A stretch of DNA of 8,626 nt from Methanomassiliicoccales archaeon (GTDB lineage Archaea; Thermoplasmatota; Thermoplasmata; SG8-5), in assembly GCA_030636255.1 (NCBI GenBank), contig DAOVXH010000069.1, positions 1 through 8,626 on the forward strand. The letters are read 5' to 3'. How positions within the stretch are numbered: the first letter of the stretch is position 1; each line of letters starts with the position of its first letter. This document shows positions 1-6,300 of the stretch, in pieces. Both the position numbers and the translations under genes were made by a program. The notes under the pieces were generated by a model that saw only the letters and a list, made by a program, of their open reading frames with translations, had not been told where the DNA came from and searched no databases.

Positions 1-39
1 CTATATGAAATTGAGCACTACGGTGCTAGCTTAGGTTGA
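1..39 (+). CDS. C-terminal end of an upstream gene (partial)
   Basis: Frame 1 is open from the window edge and reads LYEIEHYGASLG before a TGA at 37-39. The stop overlaps the ribosome-binding purine run of the GTPase that starts at 48, the tight spacing expected of two genes in one operon. Only 12 codons are visible, so no function can be given. A second frame is also open over these bases (stop at 32-34), so the assignment is tentative. Confidence 0.35.
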   Translation, partial: LYEIEHYGASLG

Positions 40-43
40 GGGG
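38..43 (+). promoter_or_regulatory. Ribosome-binding site of the small GTPase gene
   Basis: GAGGGG lies four bases before the ATG at 48. This purine run supports ATG 48 over the TTG at 36, which would add four residues (MRGT) and would place the purine run inside the coding region. Confidence 0.6.
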
Positions 44-47
44 AACT

Positions 48-524
48 ATGACTCATATCGAGAGGAAGATAGTGATACTTGGAGATTCAGCTGTGGGTAA
101 AACAGCCCTGGCTAGACGTTTTGTTGATGATGAGTTTCATGAGAACTATCGCCCCACAGCAGCAGCCAAGCCCTGGAAGAAAACAGTGGAGCAGGGAGAG
201 GAAGAAATTACTTTGGCCATCTGGGATATTGCTGGCCATACTCTTCAGCTGCATCCGGCATTTTACTCCGGTGCCCATGGTGCAATCCTTGTCTGCGACC
301 TGACCAATAAATCAAGTGCAGACTCCCTAACTCAATGGCATAATGCACTTATGAACAAGATGGGAAGAATTCCAGTGATAGTGCTGGCCAATAAATCTGA
401 TCTAAATCCGGAATATGACCTGGATTATATCAAGAAATATGGGTATGATGCAGTGGAAGTTAGTGCAAGAACCGGAGAGGGCGTGAAAGAAGCCTTTGAA
501 GAGATTGCCAAAAGTATAATCTAA
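48..524 (+). CDS. Small Ras/Rab-like GTPase
   Basis: This 158-residue protein is a single P-loop GTPase domain of Ras/Rab size. G1 is GDSAVGKT (12-19), the switch I threonine is probably T37, G3 is WDIAGH (59-64), G4 is NKSD (115-118) and G5 is SAR (139-141). It should bind and hydrolyse GTP as a molecular switch. The position after the G3 glycine, normally the catalytic glutamine of Ras/Rab (Q61 in Ras), is histidine here (H64), so intrinsic hydrolysis may be slow or organised differently. There is no C-terminal cysteine for prenylation, so it is probably cytosolic or membrane-recruited by a partner. Archaeal Rab-like GTPases often sit beside roadblock/LC7 or similar regulators, but only the tail of the upstream gene is visible. 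The ATG at 48 follows a ribosome-binding site. The stop overlaps the convergent ubiX stop by four bases. Confidence 0.93.
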   Translation: MTHIERKIVILGDSAVGKTALARRFVDDEFHENYRPTAAAKPWKKTVEQGEEEITLAIWDIAGHTLQLHPAFYSGAHGAILVCDLTNKSSADSLTQWHNALMNKMGRIPVIVLANKSDLNPEYDLDYIKKYGYDAVEVSARTGEGVKEAFEEIAKSII

Positions 525-1078
525 TCCTCGGATACCCAGCGCACCCCAACCTCATTCTCAATACCAAGCTGGTCAAGAATCCTGCCTACAACAAAATCAA
601 TAATTTCCCCGGAGGTCTCTGGACGGCCGTAGAAACCTGGCATTGCAGGGAGCATGATGGCGTCTTCACGTGATAATTTCAACATGTTCTCAATCTGGAT
701 ACTGCTCATTGGAGTTTCCCTTGGCACGATGATCAACTTGCGACGTTCTTTCAGGGCCACGGAACCAGCACGGGTTATGACATTGTCGCCGATTCCACAG
801 GCAAGTTTTGCCATTGTTGTCATTGAGCAAGGCACTATCACCATTGCATCGAAGTTATGACTGCCGGAACATATGTCTGCACCCATATCATAATTATCAA
901 ATGTCTCATGGGCAAGTTCTGCCAGTTCATTGTATTTGAACTCGGTTTCGTCTTCCATAATTTGTTTGGCAGTTTCCGATGCTACAAGGATAATTTCGCA
1001 TTGCTCATACAGTTCCTCTACAAGACGGGTTGCATATGCAGAGCCAGATGCTCCAGAGATGCCAATGATTATTCGCAT
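521..1078 (-). CDS. ubiX: Flavin prenyltransferase UbiX
   Basis: The 185-residue protein matches the UbiX/flavoprotein family in length and motifs: N-terminal GISGASGS (6-13) for flavin phosphate binding, PCSMTTMAKLACGIGDN (83-99), the VPRETP segment (118-123), and PAMPGFYGRP (144-153) with the family FYxxP signature. UbiX joins dimethylallyl phosphate to FMN, making prenylated FMN for UbiD-type decarboxylases. In many archaea that cofactor serves the anhydromevalonate-phosphate decarboxylase of the modified mevalonate pathway, so the gene may support membrane lipid synthesis; no UbiD gene is in this window. The start lies four bases after the stop of the KaiC-like gene, implying co-transcription. 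No Shine-Dalgarno sequence is evident, so translational coupling is likely. The gene ends with TAG, which matters for reading the amber codon of the giant gene; reading through it gives only sequence antisense to the GTPase, so TAG appears to be a true stop here. Confidence 0.93.
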   Translation of the reverse strand: MRIIIGISGASGSAYATRLVEELYEQCEIILVASETAKQIMEDETEFKYNELAELAHETFDNYDMGADICSGSHNFDAMVIVPCSMTTMAKLACGIGDNVITRAGSVALKERRKLIIVPRETPMSSIQIENMLKLSREDAIMLPAMPGFYGRPETSGEIIDFVVGRILDQLGIENEVGVRWVSED

Positions 1079-1082
1079 TTAA

Positions 1083-1796
1083 TCAGTCCGTGATTATCTC
1101 GAAACGATTGCCGTCAAACAGGAGTGGGTAATATCCTCTGTCATGATTGGTCTTTCTCATCTTGAAAATGCTGAGGAACAGATTCACACGGCGGCCATCC
1201 TTCTCCAGATCCAGGTGGACAATTCCATCAGCCAGGAAGTCCTCAACACCAAACATTCCAAATAATTCCTTGTCCGGGTCCAGCATCTCCGAGATAATGA
1301 ATATGCTCATTTCCATCTCTCTCAATTTCTCGAAAAAGAAGAAGATGTCGCTACGTGGATTATTGAAAGTGGCCAGGGAATAAAGTGCAGCCAGTGAATC
1401 AAGAACCAAAACGTCGCATGCATATTTTACCTTGTAGGTCTGGATGGTTGTAAGTATTGACTCTACCCAATTTATATCTTCTCCCGAAGCCTTGGATTTT
1501 GTCTCCTTTCTCAGGCGAGTCATGTCAATTACCACAATTCCAGAATCTGAGAGAGTACGGGGGTCCATACCAAGCTTTATCATGTGCTCCAGTAGACTAA
1601 CTCTGGACTGCTCCAGAGTAACATATATTCCTCTCTTTTTCTTAATCTTGGCATTATTGAAAAGTATGTAATAGGAAAGAGTTGACTTCATTGTGCCAGC
1701 TCTTCCACAAATCAGAGTGATATAATTCTCAGGGATTCCTCCCTCCATTCTCGAATCCAGCCCATGAACAAATGTTCTTATCCTACCTTCAGCCAT
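1083..1796 (-). CDS. KaiC/RAD55-like RecA-superfamily ATPase
   Basis: The 237-residue protein is a single-domain KaiC-like ATPase. The N-terminus reads GRIRTFVHGLDSRMEGGIPE, the usual lead into the P-loop of this family. The Walker A is GRAGTMKS (31-38), with methionine where GTGKT proteins have glycine. The following strand YVTLEQS carries E62-Q63 where KaiC has two catalytic glutamates, and the Walker B is VLVLDS (129-134). A lysine-rich run (IKKKRG) precedes the E-Q strand. Single-domain members are common in archaea, often tied to signalling or regulation, but partners are rarely known and none can be assigned here. I chose ATG 1796 over an upstream in-frame ATG at 1835 because GGTGA sits five bases before it and the family homology begins there. 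It lies 49 bases after the GT4 gene and four bases before ubiX. Confidence 0.88.
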   Translation of the reverse strand: MAEGRIRTFVHGLDSRMEGGIPENYITLICGRAGTMKSTLSYYILFNNAKIKKKRGIYVTLEQSRVSLLEHMIKLGMDPRTLSDSGIVVIDMTRLRKETKSKASGEDINWVESILTTIQTYKVKYACDVLVLDSLAALYSLATFNNPRSDIFFFFEKLREMEMSIFIISEMLDPDKELFGMFGVEDFLADGIVHLDLEKDGRRVNLFLSIFKMRKTNHDRGYYPLLFDGNRFEIITD

Positions 1797-1801
1797 ATTC
1801 T

Positions 1802-1806
1802 TCACC
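1802..1806 (-). promoter_or_regulatory. Ribosome-binding site deciding the KaiC-like start
   Basis: On the minus strand GGTGA, complementary to the archaeal 16S 3' end, lies five bases before ATG 1796. The alternative ATG at 1835 has only AT-rich sequence ahead of it. Confidence 0.65.
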
Positions 1807-1835
1807 TTATACAGGGGATAGGCCTGTGGGAACAT

Positions 1836-1847
1836 ATAAAATTAATT
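1836..1847 (-). promoter_or_regulatory. Possible TATA element before the KaiC-like gene
   Basis: The minus strand reads ATTAATTTTATA at the very end of the GT4 gene, centred about 45 bases before ATG 1796. Initiation about 25 bases downstream would leave a short leader that includes the GGTGA ribosome-binding site. It may give the ATPase-ubiX pair a promoter of its own, but AT-rich sequence is common here and co-transcription with the GT4 gene is equally possible. Confidence 0.3.
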
Positions 1848-2898
1848 ATCCCGGCACGAAAAGGCCGACAATACAGAATCCAAGTGTCAAAACATACATG
1901 GAATAAACAACCTGGCGCTCGGTCATTCGGAAATGATATGGCAATACCCATTTGAGCGTCAGTCGATTGGGAACTTCTAATGTCCCGTCCTCCCTGACCT
2001 TGCCAAACTTGACTATTTTCCATCTTTCATCTTCCGGGTGACGCCTGTGCATTATGCGCCAGTACACATACATGATGAAATTGATTATATGGGGCATTAA
2101 CATAATCATTCCTGCAAATATGTAATGCTGGACAATGAAACCTGCGCCAATGGCAGCCCCCACGGCCAGTGAACCTATATTGCCCTCCAGAATCTTTGAC
2201 GGGTACTTGTTATGCCAGAAGAACATTACCTGGGCCCCGGTTAGGGCAGCGATTGTGTAAATATTTTCAAAGTTGCTGTCAACTGCTGATTTTAATAGTA
2301 AAAATGAGAGGATGATTAGGGCTGTGCCAGACTGGAGGCCATTAAAGCCTGCATGCATGTTCTTCAGGTTGGCAACCACCATTATGTAAAATGGCACAAT
2401 AAGATACCTCAACATCATGGAGCCAGTAAGGGTTCCTAGATTGCCAAAGGCTATGTCAAAGCTTGAGAGAGATATTTCTCCTCCAAAGGGCACCCAGGGG
2501 TTCCAGCCGCTTAGGACAATAACAAAGGGATAGGCAAACATCAGCGGAATAATAATTTTGGAAAAACGGCCAACATCTATGTAATCGTCCAGCACACCAT
2601 AGAAGGCATAAAGAAGCACCACCATGAGTATTGCGGTATCTGCATCTGTGAATGTTCTGGGAAACTCCATCTCAAATTTCACAAGAAGCCTGAATATCAG
2701 TGGAACCACAATAATGGTTATGAACACCACAAAAAGTGTTAAAATACCGCCATTATTTGCCATTGGCGGTTTATCAGATTTATAATAATCAGTTACCATC
2801 TGGCCTTTAAAGTTCATCTTACGAATGAACCAGGGCATGGTCAGGGCGCTGAGCCCCAGAGCAAAAAGCAGGGTAACTACAATAGGCACTGCTGACAT
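1846..2898 (-). CDS. GT4-family (MraY/WecA/DPAGT1-like) polyprenyl-phosphate sugar-1-phosphate transferase
   Basis: This 350-residue polytopic membrane protein has about ten hydrophobic segments. Family motifs occur in order (numbering counts the TTG at 2901 as residue 1): DKPPMANNGG (43-52), GVLDDYIDVGRFSK (102-115) with the DD pair, NLKNMHAGFNGLQSG (178-192), and HNKYPSKILEGNIGSLAVGA (230-249). Family enzymes transfer a sugar-1-phosphate, commonly GlcNAc-1-P from its UDP form, to a polyprenyl or dolichyl phosphate on the cytoplasmic face. In archaea, which lack murein, this is the first step of N-glycan (AglH-like) or other surface glycan assembly. The exact sugar cannot be read from sequence. 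The Mg-binding Asp of the usual GDxGSL motif is Asn here (N241). ATG 2898 is preferred over the adjacent TTG at 2901 because a TATA element about 27 bases upstream suggests a leaderless message. The KaiC-like gene follows on the same strand. Confidence 0.9.
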   Translation of the reverse strand: MSAVPIVVTLLFALGLSALTMPWFIRKMNFKGQMVTDYYKSDKPPMANNGGILTLFVVFITIIVVPLIFRLLVKFEMEFPRTFTDADTAILMVVLLYAFYGVLDDYIDVGRFSKIIIPLMFAYPFVIVLSGWNPWVPFGGEISLSSFDIAFGNLGTLTGSMMLRYLIVPFYIMVVANLKNMHAGFNGLQSGTALIILSFLLLKSAVDSNFENIYTIAALTGAQVMFFWHNKYPSKILEGNIGSLAVGAAIGAGFIVQHYIFAGMIMLMPHIINFIMYVYWRIMHRRHPEDERWKIVKFGKVREDGTLEVPNRLTLKWVLPYHFRMTERQVVYSMYVLTLGFCIVGLFVPG

Positions 2899-2919
2899 CA
2901 ATCAGATAAGACTCATCCA

Positions 2920-2935
2920 GATATTTATTGGTTTC
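2920..2935 (-). promoter_or_regulatory. BRE/TATA promoter of the GT4 gene (leaderless)
   Basis: The minus strand reads GAAACC directly followed by AATAAATATC. The AT-rich core is centred about 27 bases before ATG 2898, so transcription should start at or within a few bases of the start codon. No Shine-Dalgarno sequence precedes the ATG, consistent with leaderless translation. The GAAACC upstream part resembles a TFB-recognition (BRE) element and recurs before the Sec61-beta gene. Confidence 0.6.
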
Positions 2936-3007
2936 GACCTTATTTAATAAAATGATTATTGTCAGGGCCTATGGCTTAGGCTACCTGAAATCTGTAAGCT
3001 ATAATCT

Positions 3008-3037
3008 AAAAACTTTGTTTGGGCTTCTGGCCCAAAC
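3008..3037 (-). terminator. Hairpin plus T-tract terminator of the Sec61-beta gene
   Basis: Directly after the Sec61-beta stop, the minus strand has a perfect 8-base stem, GTTTGGGC paired with GCCCAAAC around a five-base loop (arms 3030-3037 and 3017-3024). Four bases later comes a run of five T (3012-3008). The arrangement resembles an intrinsic terminator. Archaeal RNA polymerase stops mainly at U-tracts, so the hairpin may instead protect the 3' end. It separates Sec61-beta from the GT4 promoter at 2920-2935. Confidence 0.6.
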
Positions 3038-3202
3038 TCAAACTGGCCAGTACCAGGTAGCAAAGGTAACAAGAATGGTTGAGCCAACGCACATACCTAT
3101 CACTATGTATGGAGAAACCTTTAATGATTTCTCGTCCTCTTCGTCGAAGTATCTGATAAGACCGGCTGCCGAGTGGAAGCCTGCGCCATCTTTTTTTGCC
3201 AT
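3038..3202 (-). CDS. secG: Sec61-beta/SecG, preprotein translocase subunit
   Basis: This 54-residue protein begins MAKKDGAGFHSAAGLIRYFD. That is the archaeal Sec61-beta pattern: a short basic, glycine-rich N-terminus, an SAAGLIRYFDEE motif (11-22), a linker KSLKVSP (25-31), and one C-terminal membrane helix (about 32-50) ending in YWPV. Sec61-beta is the small accessory tail-anchored subunit of the SecYE-beta channel that moves secreted and membrane proteins across the cytoplasmic membrane. The usual archaeal length is roughly 50-60 residues, so the gene is complete. It has its own TATA promoter 30 bases upstream and a hairpin terminator at its stop, so it is probably a monocistronic, near-leaderless transcript. 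It sits just downstream of the giant secreted-protein gene on the same strand; this adjacency is likely incidental. Confidence 0.92.
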   Translation of the reverse strand: MAKKDGAGFHSAAGLIRYFDEEDEKSLKVSPYIVIGMCVGSTILVTFATWYWPV

Positions 3203-3228
3203 GTTATCAGGTTGACGATAATGATTGG

Positions 3229-3243
3229 ATATATAACGGTTTC
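3229..3243 (-). promoter_or_regulatory. BRE/TATA promoter of the Sec61-beta gene
   Basis: The minus strand reads GAAACC, one base, then TTATATAT, centred about 30 bases before ATG 3202. This predicts a leader of only about five bases. No Shine-Dalgarno sequence lies ahead of the ATG. The GAAACC part matches the one before the GT4 gene. Confidence 0.65.
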
Positions 3244-3247
3244 TACA

Positions 3248-3337
3248 TTATTTCTTGAATTTAGCCATATTTTGAAGGTACTGCTCCTCGGTTATTCGGC
3301 CTTCCTTGTAGGCAGCCTCAACTTTCTGGATTACCTA
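3248..3337 (-). other. In-frame SHOCT-like tail beyond the TAG of the giant gene
   Basis: The giant reading frame meets TAG at 3337-3335 and then stays open for 28 codons (3334-3251) to a TAA at 3250-3248. The stretch translates to a charged helix-turn-helix with the core YKEGRITEEQYLQNMAKFKK. It closely resembles the SHOCT short C-terminal domain, which typically ends proteins after a flexible linker. No plausible start codon precedes the motif in this frame (the only ATG is six codons from the end), so it is not a separate gene. If TAG is read as an amino acid the full product is 1735 residues. The explanations are a nonsense change or sequencing error in a formerly longer gene (one base from CAG, GAG or AAG), programmed readthrough, or recoding as pyrrolysine. 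ubiX in this window ends in TAG as an apparent true stop, which argues against wholesale recoding. Confidence 0.65.
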
Positions 3338-6300
3338 TTCATTGTTGAATTCCGGTGGAGTCTCTGGTGGAGTCTCTGGTGCTTCCACTACTGGCTCTGG
3401 AACTACTTCAGGTATATCTGCAACTGGTTCTGACTCAGGGACAATATCATCTGGAATGACTTCTGGCTCTGCAGGTACTGGCTCGGGAGTTTTTCGCATG
3501 AGCAGGGCAGCTGCAAGGGTTCCTACAATCACAATAATAACAATTACAAACATAAACATGTCAATGCCTCCAGAAGCACCTGGCACCTCGCCAATTTCCG
3601 GGTCATTGGGATTTGCGTCAATGTCATCGGGAACGCCGTCGCCATCATCATCGGTATCGGCATTGTTTCCTATTCCATCACCGTCCAAGTCTAGGGTCTC
3701 GGTTTCATCCAGCGGGAATGCATCTTTGGGGTCAGATGTGCCATCGCCATCATCGTCTCTGTCCATCCAGTCTTCAGAGTTTGTGGCATCGCCATCTGGT
3801 TTGCCGTCTCCATCTGTATCAAGTGGTGATTCTGAATCATCCAGTGGGTCGGTGCCAAGTTCCTCTTCCCACTCGTCAAGGAAGCCGTCATCATCATCGT
3901 CGTCATCTGCATTGTTTCCTACGCCGTCATCATCGGAATCTGTGGTCTCGGTTTCGTCCAGTGGGAAATCATCCTCATCATCTGGCACATCATCATTATC
4001 ATCATCCGGGTCTGTGGAATCTGGAAGGCCGTCATCATCATAATCGAGCCAGGTTTTGAATGACCATGCAAAATCATCAGGTGAAATATCCAGTGAATTA
4101 TTATCCAGACTCTTGGCAATATTGCCATTGATGACCACAATATACGTGGAATTCTTTGTGAGATTCGATGATGGAGTAAAGGTCATTTCAGTTCCATTGG
4201 CGCCCCATGAAAAGGTGCCGTCCACATCTGGAGATATGGAGAATGCCTGTTCTACCGATGCCTCGTTCATTGAAGTATCAAAAGTTATTGTTATGCTGGA
4301 ATCAACAGGGACATCCTGGCCCTCTGGTGAACAGGTAAGAATTTCTGGAATAGTGTTATTTGTTTCAGTTCCGCCAGTATCACCGCCACCGTCTCCAGTT
4401 TCATTCCCCAGCAAAATATATCTGTACATGGTAACTGCATCGTCCCAGCTGCCCCAGCTTGAGCTTCCGAAGTCAGACCATATGAAGTGCAGCCTTTCTC
4501 CAGATATGAGCAGAGAGGGATACATTGCATTGTTTGTGCTTCCTGTAACATCGCCCATGTCTGTCCAGGTTTCACCGTTATCTAGACTTTTGGTTATGTG
4601 CAATATGTATTCATCGTCAATTAAATCATTATTATGATAGTCCAGATACCCGGCATATATCCTTCCAGAATCAGCAACAAGGGTGTGTTGTGCCGTGGGA
4701 TCTGTTATACTATCCATTGGACCGATTGTCTGAACAGTAGACCAGTCTTCTCCACTCAGTAGATTAGTGTATTTCAATGAAAACACGAGTTCACTATCTA
4801 TTCCCAGATAAGTAAGATGGACTGTAGTTCCGTCAGCCGCGATTTGCGGCCATAAGCCGGATGTGGCAACAACCGTACGATTTACCCAAGTCTCGCCCAT
4901 GTCTGAACTTTCTATGACGATAATTTGATAATCATCAAAATCATCTAACGGCATATTCATGTTGAAATATGTCATGTACAATTTTCCATTGGCATAAGCA
5001 ATATCGCTTATGGTGGGGTCGCCCATCATAAGATTAGAATCCACAATAATCGGTGCACTCCATGTCGTACCATTGTCCTCACTTATTGACAATTTGATGG
5101 CATAATCTATCATCGAGTTATCATGGGAATAGACAAAAAGCGTTGATTCATAATAATTGATTCCATAGCCCCCATCATTACTGCCAAGAATATCAAAAAC
5201 GTTTATGGTTGGAGTCCATGTCTCTCCAAAATCAGTACTTTTTGAAAAGAGAATCGAAGTACCAGACTGATTCACACGATAAACCATATCTTCATACATT
5301 TCCACCCTGCCGCTGAATTCAGTTGTGCCGCTCCAGCTGTCTCCATAGTCATTGCTGTAGGTGCTTACATCTGACCTGCTGTAGGCCATGAGATTGTTGT
5401 CATAGGCATCTGCAAGATATAAGACAGGAGCGCCAATTTGTACAGGAGTGCTCCAGTTCTCTGAAGAAACAGGCGGATTGACAAGTAGGGTTGTGAACAT
5501 ATAGGTTGTATTTTCATTGCTTTTCTCGGTTATCCAGTTGCCATAATCATCTGATGAGCTGACCTCATAATAATATGTGGTGTCTGGAGTAAGCCCAAAG
5601 AGAGTGATTGCATGAATTGTTGTCATTGTTGAGCTGTAAACAGAGGTATTGGATGTCAAATCCGAACTTGTAGAATAATTAACCGTGCCATCTCCTGCCT
5701 GGTCTGTTTCCCATACTATTCTGGCTGATGTGTTGAGAATATTGACTGCAGCGACGCCTGTAATTTTGGTTACTGGAGTTGGAACAACATTATCCTTGTC
5801 AACAACCCATAGGTTCGCAGAAGCAGAACCGTTTGCATATCCAGTAAGATTGGCCAGTACGTCTATATCAAATTCATCAATTAAATCATCATCTTCTGGA
5901 AGGTCAGTAGATGTTATTGTGAAAGTTGCCTCTCCATTAATATCAGTTAAAGCAGATGAAGGAGATATGTCCATTAAGTTTGGAGAATCCGAAAGAGTAA
6001 CAAGTGCATTCTCCACTGGGTCGCCGTTCTGGTCAACCACAGTAACTTCTGCATTGGTGAATCCAGGTATTGCACCATTAACATCATTAATATTGTCAGG
6101 ATCAATGACTATAGACGCAGAAAGATACGGAACGCTAGCAGGATAAATTGTTATTACCGTGAACTCTGGTGGTGCCTGGTCATATCCATCTTTCGTGGCT
6201 ACTTCAATCTCAATAAACACTTTAACCCCATCAATGTCGCTAGGGGGCACATAGGGTGCCCAGAACGTCACCATTACCTTACCAGTAGCAGTAGTGTTTG

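Noticed and set aside
14..27. Small hairpin with a UACG tetraloop (AGCAC/GTGCT)
   Set aside because: Only five pairs and inside the probable coding tail of the upstream gene; too weak to call an RNA element.
36..47. TTG start four codons upstream of the GTPase ATG
   Set aside because: It lies in the ribosome-binding purine run and overlaps the probable upstream stop codon.
428..523. Readthrough of the ubiX TAG as a second recoded codon
   Set aside because: The extension is about 31 codons purely antisense to the GTPase gene and shows no domain character; UbiX is full length at its TAG.
1797..1835. 13-residue N-terminal extension of the KaiC-like protein from ATG 1835
   Set aside because: No ribosome-binding site ahead of 1835, while GGTGA and family homology support ATG 1796.
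3042..3051. Ten-base palindrome ACTGGCCAGT
   Set aside because: It falls within the last Sec61-beta codons (WPV) and is short enough to be chance.
2928..3215. Plus-strand 95-codon open frame
   Set aside because: It starts at TTG, runs antisense through the Sec61-beta gene and its terminator, and has no recognisable protein features.
3342..4043. Long plus-strand Ser/Gly-rich open frame
   Set aside because: It is the antisense shadow of the Asp-rich repeats and Pro/Glu tail; low complexity, no domain-like sequence, no ribosome-binding site.
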